64,000 nt of DNA, from contig NC_088324.1 in the NCBI RefSeq assembly GCF_910592395.1, positions 9,388,953 to 9,452,952 on the forward strand, written 5' to 3'. Both the position numbers and the translations under genes were made by a program. Within the stretch, counting starts at the first letter, position 1; each line of letters starts with the position of its first letter. Below are positions 11,693-23,100 of this stretch, in pieces. This DNA is from Lineus longissimus (Eukaryota; Nemertea; Pilidiophora; Heteronemertea; Lineidae). A model generated the notes under the pieces. It saw only the letters and a program-made list of their open reading frames with translations, had not been told where the DNA came from and searched no databases.

Positions 11693-12824
11693 GTCGAAAT
11701 TATTCACACTTGTACGAGGAATATATTTAGTGCTGAATCTTACATGACCCAGGGCCCTTACTGTGTATATTAGTCACCTGAAGATGGCCAAATTAGCCCC
11801 TCTGCTCCTGCCTATAGTCCCCCTTTAAAAGGGAGAACTTTGGAGTTGGATTTACCTGGCCAAAGGAACAATGATACCTCTGCCAGCCATATGGTTATGC
11901 CCCGTTCTAGTGCATTGTCTATCGCAATACATGTATAATGATTCTTTAAGTATCTTGTCTGGAGAAGTCGCAGTCCTGTTGGTAGCCATTTTTGTATGAA
12001 AAACCAACACATCTATTGCCCAAGTTGACACTTTAACAATGCTTGATTGACAGCATCATAAACAATTAGAGATTAACGATAGATCATATACACTTCTCAT
12101 CACAAAAGAAATATCAAAGGAGACTGTTAAGTATATAGGCAGGAACCAGTTGCCAATATGGGGTCTCTCTATTCTCGCAATACAACATGTTTGTACCAGG
12201 AATTTTGTCTGTAGCTGTCATTTCGGCTCCATCCCGTCGGTTGCGTCGTGTATCCAGCTTGTTTCATCTGATGGACGGGACCGAATCGAGTTGACCGAAT
12301 TTCCAGAAATAGGCTGTTATCTCGTCCAAAAAAACACACTTCATGTATACAGATATACATTCGGTAAACATTTAATATGTGTATGGCCTATCCATAGACC
12401 CACAAGTACTGATAGAACAGGCATAGAATAGGACATTTATTGAACATCTGGGTCACTTTGTGATCACAGTCAACGTGCCATTAACTTTGCTTCACAAGGA
12501 CATTCGCTTGAAAGCCTTTGACCCTGAATAATAAATTTTTTTTACAAAACATATATAAAAATTGATGATACATGCCATGCCTCACTTTCATGGCGCTGAA
12601 GATAAAAATAACGGCCTAATATTTGTATTACTGACAATTAGTTATTCGCGAACACCATATACATTTTCCTTTTTTTGTAAATCTGATACAATTCTCTCTC
12701 AAGAACTTTGTTGACTTTTTAAATATTTTTCTTCCCTTAATTTAGCTCATCTTTGGTTCAAATACGAAATGAAGTTTAGTAAGGACCAAAAACCCTGACG
12801 GTTTTCGTTAGAACCTTTTTAGTT

Positions 12825-12882
12825 AAGGATTATTTCAAACGCGGATCTATAGCGCTATAGATCCGCGTTTGAAATAATCCTT
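12825..12882. repeat. Perfect 58-bp palindrome without spacer
   Basis: The 29 bases from 12825 to 12853 are followed immediately by their exact reverse complement, 12854-12882, with the centre at AGC/GCT. There is no loop and no mismatch. The pairing ends sharply on both sides (T opposite T at 12824/12883). Confidence 0.95.
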
Positions 12883-13150
12883 TAGTCGGGGCGAACACGA
12901 AAAATCATGATTGTTTGAGTCACGTTTTTCCGTGATTCACACGTTCACCCTTCATATATTACCAGCAACATTTGCGTTTCCATTTGTATCCGATCCGAAC
13001 AATTTTGCCGGAAGGGACTTAACCTGTGTATGTAGCTGCGTAAATGTCGCCAATAAGATCTAACACACCTGTTTCATCTGCGTGGAGAATGGGTGGGAAC
13101 ACTTTTATGGAAAAACTTAAACAAGCCCGGAATTATCAAATGGCCCTTTC

Positions 13151-13171
13151 GTATATATATATATATATATA
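13151..13171. repeat. (TA)n microsatellite
   Basis: About ten TA dinucleotides in a row after CCTTTCG. It lies between the palindrome at 12.8 kb and the 3' end of the minus-strand Rho gene. Confidence 0.9.
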
Positions 13172-13687
13172 GTCATTACTGTAGGAAGCAACTGCAATGA
13201 GGAAGATTCAGGAATGGCTAGCACAAGCAACCCCGCTACAGTGAAATCACCAAATTGGGGTCAATAATGACGTCACCTACTTTTATTTCACTCAATAGCC
13301 CATCCCAATACAGTACGGATGCTGTCGAAACTATCGTGCAATGTTTACCCTCACCAAATGTCGTCATTCAGATCTCTACATAAATGCGGTGATCTTCCCA
13401 CTCCAATCATACTCCTTCCCGTCACGTCAAGTTAAGTCCCCCTTTGCAGAAGTGTTGTTTAGAGTTCTAACTAATAGAGCCATAAGTTAAATGTCCTGGT
13501 TCATTTCACCGAAAAAGGCTCTTTTATGGGGAGTGTATACAAAACAATAAATGTTATTAGTGCGTAGATCCAGCAAAACAGTCCCTCCTGACCTATGTTC
13601 ATATCTCTGAACACAATTAGCACCAAGAATGTTCATAGCCTAATCTACGCCATTAAGTTTTTTTCCAAAAGCAGCGAAGCAAAAGTC

Positions 13688-16600
13688 TCATTTAAATTTT
13701 TGTGCTATCCTATTTTTTACACTGCGGAATGTTTTCCTCGGTTTCTTGTTCAGCGCTGCCCTGGAGGCAGCTTCGAAAATCTCTCGCACCCCCTCGCGGG
13801 TTTTAGCGGAACACTCCAAGTACTCCTGCGCACCAATCTTATCCTGCATCTCCCTTCCTTCCGCCGGCTTCACTGGTAGTTGTTTATGGCGTGAAAGTTC
13901 CCGGATGACATTAGAATCATTGCGCAAGTCCTTTTTGTTCCCCACCAACACAATGGGAACCTTGGGGCAGTAATGCTTGATTTCTGGCAGCCATTTTTCT
14001 TCGATGTTGTCAAGGGAGTCTGGGTTGTCTACAGAGAAACACATGAGGATCACGTCAGTGTAGGGGTAAGACAGTACCCGAAGGCGGTCGTACTCTTCCT
14101 GGCCAGCTGTGTCCCAAAGCGCCAACTCAACCTGCAGAGAGAAAGAATTCAAAAGATTAGACAAGTTAGAAAGTTTTATGCGAACAAAATAATCTTTGAT
14201 CTTTTCTCTCCAAGTGAACAAGTAAAAAAGTTGAATAAACTAGATGAGAGTTGCCACTTTGAACGACGAACGCGGAGGTGGTGAATCAACCTTTCTCCGT
14301 GCCGCCATGCACAAGTACAACACATATGATCACATTCTTCGATTTGCCGGGAACCAAAACCAAGATGGCTGCTATGTGGCCATATTGGACTCTACTGAGC
14401 CGTATGGAGAACCCCTCTGTACAAATCAGACCAGTCAGTTCATTAAACCATTAATGCGCTCGTCAACACACTCATATTGCGTACTGCGGGACGTCGTTTC
14501 TCCAAGACTGGTGATCTTCTAACATCCTGTGCATGCAGACTTCAGAAATGCGACTGGTGGCCTACGCTAACCCATGTCAAATTTTGATAAAGAAATAATG
14601 ATAAAGTCATCTTCGGCAAAGTGTCACTTGGTGCTTCAGTCGATTACCAAGAAAGGCGCTGATACCACCGATGTTGTCGGCGTTAAGGATGAGATACGAC
14701 ATTGGCAGATGCATTCACCAAGTAATGGCCATGGTTAATGACCTGTGAATCGTTGGGGCAGTAATCACTGCTAAATTCTAGTTACGATCATACAGATAAA
14801 AGTAATAATCATACCACAATATGGTGTAAGCTAGCTATATCAGTTTATATCAGATAGTGTATCCAGTCCGACTCTCGAACCTCGAAGTTATATTCGTTTC
14901 GAAAGTTAACACTGAAAATGCTGACCTCCTTTTGGCATTGTCGTTCCCATTTCCTCACTGCAGGTCAGTCCCCCTGAATTTCACTAAACGGTCATAGGTC
15001 ATTCCATTGCTTACAGTTACTATAGGCCAGTCCCCCTGGATCTGCTAAATGTTCAACCTCATCTGGTCACTGGTCGTTTTCATATGCATGCTGCAGGCCA
15101 GTCCCCCAGGATCCTTCTTAAAGCGACTATATATTGGTTTAACCTCTTGTATTTTGAGGATGCATGCAGGTGCAGATTCCCCTCATCTCATTTCAAGTAC
15201 ATACAACCTGTTTTATCTACGTATATATAATGCATGCTATAAAGCAGATCTGGACCTGTTAAAATGTTCTTGCTGTATAGAGTATCAAGCAAGAGATAAA
15301 ACGAACGACCATTAACAAAAGTGCCTTCCCTGCAGCGCCATTCATTATCAAAAGCTCGACTGTCCTGATGAAGCGATCGAAAGGGATATCTCGCCGAAGG
15401 TGATCGAAAAAATAAGACTGCCTCCGGAGTCGAATCACTGTAGTGTTACTAACAAGCTATACAATATATTCCACTTCCGAAAAGCTCAGCTATTTGTCGT
15501 TTTCCTATTAACAATTAATAATTGAAACGAGAGAAGAAAAAAACGGGGGGGGGGGGGGGTTTGCACCAATCACCCAGTCTGCTGCACCAGTATCGCCATG
15601 GCAGCGCGCACATGCCCATGTGTCGTATTACTCTCCTCATGTTTTCATGTCGCTGTCGATTCCAAACATCTCGTTAGCTGTTATAACCTAATGATCCCCT
15701 CCGGCAACTAGCTCTAATCTCCGCCAACAAATTGCCAACTCTTGTGTTTTCGCTCCCGGGATCTCTGAACCACTTTCGTTATTTTCTACGGACATAATAT
15801 AATCTCCTGCTACTGGCAGAACAGCAACAAGTCCCCTGTGAAAGATCTGACTATAGGGTACGGCTGATGATGAGGAGGTACCATCACCATGGTATCACAG
15901 AATACCGACACTGTTATAATTCACGCCAGGCCCCTCCAATAGGCCCTACTTTCATTCACATGCGTTCGGACAGCACCGATACAAATGATAAATCCGCCCG
16001 GCCACCATTCGCCAAAATGGTAGGCAACAAACAGCGGCCATGATGGACCAATCTTTTATTTTTTTCAAAACCTTCAAGGAAGCCAGGCGACCCAGGGATG
16101 ATGAATCAGGCCCTATACATTGAGCCAAAAGTCTATTTCGATTTAGCGCATATATACGGATAATGATGCTGTCGCTTTATTCAACTTTTTGTTTTCCTTG
16201 ACAAGCCAGTGGTTAAACCAGACCAACGATCAAAAACATTGCAGATTCCTCTTTCCTGAAAGAAGTGTATGTTCTGGCCAAGATAATTAAGCTGAACGAG
16301 GTCTTCAACATGCGCAGCAAGCTTAGCAAAGCTCGGTGCCAGCTTCAGAGATGGGATTAGGGTGCTTTGAGTGCATTCGCCTTTGCAATAACAGAACAAG
16401 AAACGCTGATTTCAGATGCCAGGCTAGCGTCCACAAGGCATTGTCAACATAAATTAGACTGATACGGCTACAAGACAAAATGGTCGCAGCGCGATCATGT
16501 TACGATTGTAAGGCATCTTGGTCTTCCAATTACCAAAAGATCAGCAGGACTTCTGATGAGGAAATGAAGTAAGCGCTGAGGAGACCAAGGCTGGATTCCG

Positions 16601-17149
16601 GTGGCTTTTTACACGCCCATATAGAGCTGGCCATTAGATCACATGAAGCAGATGGTTGAACTCGTTGTCTGTTGCACAAAATGTGGTAACAAACTGACTG
16701 AGGTGTACCAAGTATTGGCCAAATAATGATTTCATTTGTTTATAGACCACCCTTACGATCAACAGAAACTAATACCTTTAATGGATCTTCTCTATTCCCC
16801 TTTTTTAGCCACAAACCAAGAACTAGCCAGTCAGCCAAAGTAGTAGATAAATTTATGACTTTATGACAAGAAACTAGTACTGTCCGTCAATGACCATGAA
16901 CTGAGGCTTTCAGACATGCTTTGACCCAGAAAGAAAGCACATTCGTCCGTAAATTGCCAAGGGACAGCGTGACACAAACCTGTTTGTTATCCACTTCGAT
17001 GTCCGCCACATAGTTATCAAATATCGTAGGCACGTGATCTTCTGGAAACTCGTCCTTGCTGAACACGATCAGCAAACTTGTCTTCCCGCAGGCACCATCG
17101 CCGACCACCACCAGCTTCTTCCTGTGGGTGTTGTCCGAGGTGCCCAAGT
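13688..17149 (-). CDS. Rho-family small GTPase, RhoA-like, lacking CAAX (5' exon missing)
   Basis: Two coding exons are clear on the minus strand: 17149-16980 (170 nt, starting in phase 1 after a TTTTTCTCCAG acceptor) and 14131-13688 (444 nt, through the stop). The first carries the P-loop GDGACGKT and the effector loop [14 protein letters not shown]. The second carries [12 protein letters not shown], the guanine-specificity motif NKKD and ECSAKT, then a basic tail ending NRIAQKFK. All nucleotide-binding motifs and the catalytic Gln (RhoA Gln63) are intact, so it should bind and hydrolyse GTP and signal to the actin cytoskeleton. The switch I Tyr34 of RhoA is His here. There is no C-terminal Cys and no CAAX box, which is abnormal for Rho. 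The start codon lies in an upstream exon, probably between 17.2 and 25.8 kb, which I could not identify. The ATG at 17192 is in frame but would read through the acceptor tract, so I reject it as the start. Confidence 0.87.
14132..16979 (-). other. Intron of the minus-strand Rho gene
   Basis: A 2.8-kb intron with a GT donor at 16979-16978 and an AG acceptor abutting 14131. It contains a homopolymer G run at about 15546-15560 and otherwise no feature I can name. Confidence 0.8.
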
Positions 17150-20100
17150 CTGGAGAAAAAGAAAATGAGCAAGAGTTAACATTATGCCACACAATGTTGT
17201 ACCTTCACGATGATGTTCTATGTGGACGATCGGATGTTTCACAGACTGCAGGTGAAAAAATCTTTGGTGTTATACAAGGTGACAGTCATCTTGACTTATA
17301 TTTGTGGTTGTTGACCGACGTGTATAATCCTCTAAGGCCGGATTCCCATAAAGCTACACAGCATACGGATAATGGATCCACCAGAGGTTCATGGCCATGA
17401 AACTAATGTTCGCCAACGTACTGTTTTGCTCTACGCCAGCCCGGCCTAAAGCCAGGAGCAAAATATTAAAAGATATCAGGCGTACATGTATTGTATGGTC
17501 TCGACATCCATGTATCACATGATTTTTACGAGGACAATACGATGAGCTGAAGTGTGTGAGACAAAAAGAACAACACACTCCATAGACATTTATGTGGATG
17601 ATGGCATGGAGAACTCTAGTCTACCAGAGACAAGAGGCGGGTATCCACAAAAACTTTCTCATGTGGATATTTCCACACAATGTCTAAACCCGGAAATTTA
17701 TAGTGGTAGGGAAAATCTAGCAATTCTGCATTTCACTGGATGACGGCTTTCATGTGGATGATCAGACGTGAAGAAGTCCTCCAGGATTTCATATCATTCT
17801 CATCATTAACGAAATGACTCTTTGATAATTTCATCATATCAAGCAGATTTCATGCAACTGTTGATCTTTTGGACCGTTTGCATTTGCTACTGATGGGACG
17901 TTGCACCTGGCCATCCCCAATAAACTGCTTGAGTATCATACTTGAGAACCTGACAATTCCCAGGCACCTGTAATTTTATGTTCGAATTTGTCAGAGTCGA
18001 ATTTACCATCACGAATTTACCATTCAAGAACTACTCTTATGACCATGCTACCAGTCGAAAAGCATCTATTCAACCAACATCGTCTTTATTCCACGATTTA
18101 TTAGTTCCCAAGGAGCTATTCAGCCTAAAGCCATTAGATTATAAATCATAGAAGATGCGAATCTACGGCTAATGATGTGATGGATGCCGTTTTCTCTGGC
18201 TAACGGATGGTCCCTGTTGACTTTTAATCTAGTTTAGTGTGTTCAATCATCTCTAAATTGTATAAAGTGGGAACTTTTGCTGTTTACTAAAAGCACTCGT
18301 ATCTCGAAAATCAGGCTGTTCGTTGAAGCTGAGCAAAGAACGTTGTCATATTTATTGATAAGGCACAATTCGTGACGGGTCAAATAGTTTTGCGGGTGAA
18401 ATACAGGGCTTCGGAGAAAAAACATAGCTATAGTTCAGTTATTTTGGTGAGGGATTTCGACAACAGATGGACACATAACCAAAGGGTGTGTTTGGCTGAG
18501 GAAAAAGTCCAGCTTTCGACATTAATTCGTTCCCATGGCAGAATTATTACGACCAAAACAACGCGACATGGATTGACGGTTATAAACTACGTCAACCAAG
18601 GGGAGGGATGTCTTGTTGTAAACAAACAAACAAATTATTTTCATGGCTTTGCAGGCTTTGTTGACAACAAGGATGACATGCCATGGTTTCGATGCACCCT
18701 TCAGTAGAAGAAATATTTGTTTACATGTATATGGAAACTTCCTAAGGTTCTGAAGTACCCATTGTTGTTGAATGTGGGTCAGTGTAACCATGATTCACTC
18801 TGGACCACATACTGAGCAATTTGGTTATGGTACATATGCTTAACAACAATGTTAATGACATTGATGACACATTGACATCAAGCAAGAAAAAGAAGGTCAA
18901 AACCATTCCATTTTAGTTTGTCTATCGAATACTGTACAATGTAGGCATACACTCAAAGCATTTACCATACTTTTGACCATTCTTAGTTTGAATACTCACA
19001 AAAGGCAGTTCGATCGTAGGGCCACCGAAACCACATCAAACAAGTCGAATTTTGTTTCAAAGCCAGCCATTAGTACACCACGCCCAAAGGACCTTGCCAG
19101 GCTATGGGGAATTCGCCAAGCTTGGCGAATTCTATGATACGTTGGCATTCCCAAGGCTTGCGAACTTATTGTCGTGGTGCGGAATACCACACTCTATGGA
19201 TGACACTCCCACAGTTGGTTTATGAGAGAACAGAGGACAAATTGTCAGAACACCAATGTTGATGACATCTAAAACTATCTTTTTGGTTCCATGGATATCG
19301 AAATGGATATTCTGCACCTCACAGGCCCATACAGTAATAAAGTTGGCCTACATATTGTTGATAATACCAGCCCACAACATAGTAATTTAAAATTTGTATG
19401 TACAACAAAATGTATGTATTTTCAACTACACACAACTTAACTACGTAGTCTCCGTTACAATCCATGTCCTTGCGTAGGTGCACTTTTGAATTGTATTTGC
19501 TACCATGATATCGATTTTAATTCTGATGTTTTTTGATGCAACGGGGAGCGAAGGAACATTAAACTTTGATTAAATTGTCCAAGTTACCAAATAATGCCAA
19601 GAAATGATAAAGACTAATTCTTGATAATGCCAATGATCCTTCTGGAATAGGAATTGGAATGCAAGCTTAGAGTTCCCAACTGCGAGTAAGCTTACAGGGC
19701 CAGTGAAACAGCCAAGAGTTTTGCCCCTACCAATCATCCTCGGCCAAGCTGAGGCTAAGTTGACGGCAACATCCACGAAATCGAGATTTACATAGCTGAA
19801 GTATAGTGTGGCCAACTCAAAGCCAATATTCGCCTGCTCCGCATTTGATCGGCCATCGATCATACTCAATGTGTCGTCTTTTCCTTCTGACAGAAATTGG
19901 GACTGGCATCTGGCATCTCTTAGGCTGGGATCGTTTCTGGAATTATTATCAACTCCTCAATCTCATCGTAAGGTTTCTCTCTATATGATGCAGGCAAGCA
20001 TTGTCGAGAGCATATGCTAGATCAACGGTGATGGACAACTCCTTGCCCAACGGCCTTTCTCGTTGCATCTATAACAACTGATGATAACGCACAATGATAA

Positions 20101-23100
20101 CGCACTACAACCAAGGACAAGCAACGCCATACATTCTTAAAACCAAGTTATACTGCAAACTGCAGACATATCCGCTTCCAGGCATCTTTCTATATAGGAC
20201 TGTCTTGCAGGCGATCCATCCTCCAAGCATCCGATCCACTTTCTCATTGACATGTTTTGGAGTGACTGCTATCCCGGCGACATTACCTTCATTAATGCAA
20301 TCGATAACGGAAAGCAGGTCGATGTTTCAGGTGGATAGTAAGCAGGATATTTCCCACATCTTTCTCTTTTAACAGAAGACACAGAAGACCAGAAAGAAGT
20401 AAGCGTTTTTTTAGCATAGATTGTATACCTTCTTGCCGAACTAAGGAGATGAAAACGCCATACCTTGCATCACGCCAGTTTGTCCTGGCCAAACATGATG
20501 TTGCCTGGCAACGCCAAACACTTCATTAGTCGTTTCTTTTAAGGCACTTCGCAGTTTCATGCGACGTGATTGCACGCGAGAACGAAATGGTATTTGCTGA
20601 CCAGTTAGGCTACCAATTCTGGTCTCATTCTTCCAACTCCACACCATTCATGATCTTCTGCTGCAGCAGGTCTATCAGATTATCAAAAGGGATGAAATAG
20701 TCAGGTTACATTTTGAACCCTGATTTGCGGCTTTTAACCGTGTATCAACACTCATCCCGAAGACCACTGCATGCCGGTTCGAAACTATAAAGGATGTCAT
20801 TCCTAAGCATCATCACTCACCGCACTAGCTAAGTATGAATTTTGCCATTTGGCACTTGATAAATCTGTCGTGCAAATTACTAGTTTTATTGAATTTCTTC
20901 CGTTCCATGTAATGTACCCGATGGTGCACTTAACCAAAGTGATGATGACATCTAGTCAAGATATATTTTCTTGAGACTGACATATGTCAAAGTCGATTGT
21001 ATGAGTGCGATTAGTGCGAAATCTCGGAATTGCCAAGTCGAAGTTAGTAAAGGGTAATTCAAAGATTAGGCAGTGATATTAACGGTCGTCACAAGACTTC
21101 AAATATTCTCCTCTTAATGAAAGACGTTGCAGGTCACTTGACTTGCACGAGCTTAGAAATAAGCGCTTTACGAGCATTTCATTATTAATTTATGATGTCA
21201 AGGAATGAAGGAGGATGCTCTCATCAAGTCTATATGGAAATCTATACTAATTGCTCTCATGTAAGAGAAGACTTCGTTGACATGAATAGCCCCATCCTCG
21301 ACCGCCTTTGACAGGTTTCTAGCAAAGCATATCTTGGTGTCCTCGTCAGTGCACTTCAGACGTGGAATATCAAACGCTAATAAAAGCAATTATGCAAATC
21401 AGCCAAGTCGTTTTCGTACTTAATTAGGAAAGTAATGAAATCTTGTAGATTCAACAGCAGAATTGTTGGATAATGAAAGATGATATGTGATGTCTTTGAA
21501 GAGAGCAATTCCCTTTGGATGAAATCCGTGGAATGGCATCTTTAATGCAATATTATTCATTTATACAGTTAGTACATGGCTTGTTTGGAAGTAAAAGCTC
21601 CAATTCATGGTTGTCAGTAAACGTACGCATAATTGTACATGCATATCCGTTCAATGGGCAGTTCGGTTCCTTGGGAACTTGTTGCTTTTGTCAACATTCG
21701 TGACATTTCACCGCTGTTGGTTGTATCTGTCATGGGCAATTTCTAGGCTAACCTACCCAATTCTTGATGGACTTTCCAGTTGCGGCATGGCCAGTGTGTT
21801 TGCCGGGCAGCACTTCGAGAATGTGTTTTGATACACTGCTTTGATTACATCTTGACCCTCAATGTATTGACAATGCTCAGCTTCCAGACAACGCGTCAAT
21901 ATGGCGGAGGCTACGGAGCAATACCGCTGGAAGTTCGGTATGCTTTGAGAGGGTGACGATAGTTTTCGCCAGCAAGGAGCGAAGAAACATCTTTCTCTGC
22001 ATACCGTATTAACGTTAGAGTTGTTGCGAATCCTTATTGACGAATTGATTGGAAGACTTGCGATATGTACCGGAACCCACCATGATTGCCATCACACTTT
22101 ATTTGCGGACACCAAAGCTCGTTGCACATACATATACTGAACACATGACCGACTGATCTCACTTCCGGCAAGAGGAAATCACATTAAGACATCGTCTCGG
22201 CTCGAGATGGTGCCATGTACTTGAGATGGACTTATCAGGCAGTTCAAACGGCGCCCTTTGCATAATCAGTGTCAACCGATTCTTTCGTATTAGAGTTGTC
22301 CATTGACGTTTAAATCAAGGTTTTCAAGCCCCCTGTGCATGTCGATTGAACAGCATTTCATTTTCCGTTGGACTGGATTAGGAAAAAGGCGTATATGCAC
22401 ATGTTGGTAAAGCTAAAGATTTAAAACCAAGGCGCCACATGAAGGCTCAATGGAAGCCAAAAATTCCAAAACAGGTGACACATTGACTATTTTCAGCTTG
22501 TTTCGGTAAACAACCGTACCCCGCCATGCTTATCCGGTGCTAATGCTATAACTCCACAGGGGCTGGAATTCGTCCATGTAGGCATATTGTAGGCTACTGC
22601 TCATTGGATTTTGTCAAGCCATTCTTGTATGTGTCAGGACACCATCTGCCTTTCACAATCATTGTAGAGGAGTTTCGCGCAATTCAAAGGATTGACCCAT
22701 TTCACCACCAAAAATACAAGGGTGGTTATATTTTTTTTAGAAGTGTCTATAGCGGACAATGTTGCTTTGTTTCCTTGGGAAAGTACATCGAGTTTGGACT
22801 TGGCGACTGAAAAAAACCTCTGCACCAAATCAGTTGTAAAAACCTGACAAGACCAGACGTCGTGAACCACACAGGCTTCTTGGAAAAATCGTATGAAAAC
22901 ATTTTTTCTGGTTCTTTTATAGGCCGTGGCCATAAGTGGCTGACTGATATTTTGACAAGCTGTAATACGGAGGAAGAAGACGCTAAGTCCGACATCGGTC
23001 CACTCGGAAGGCGCGAAAAGTTGGAGTGCTAAAAATAACGAATAAAGCGTGTTTTTATTGTACACGGGAGTTGAAACAAAGGCGTCGAAATTTTTCAGAA

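Noticed and set aside
17056-17192. ATG at 17192 as the start of the minus-strand Rho
   Set aside because: It would translate through the polypyrimidine tract and AG of a clear acceptor, and the paralogue has an intron at exactly this place.
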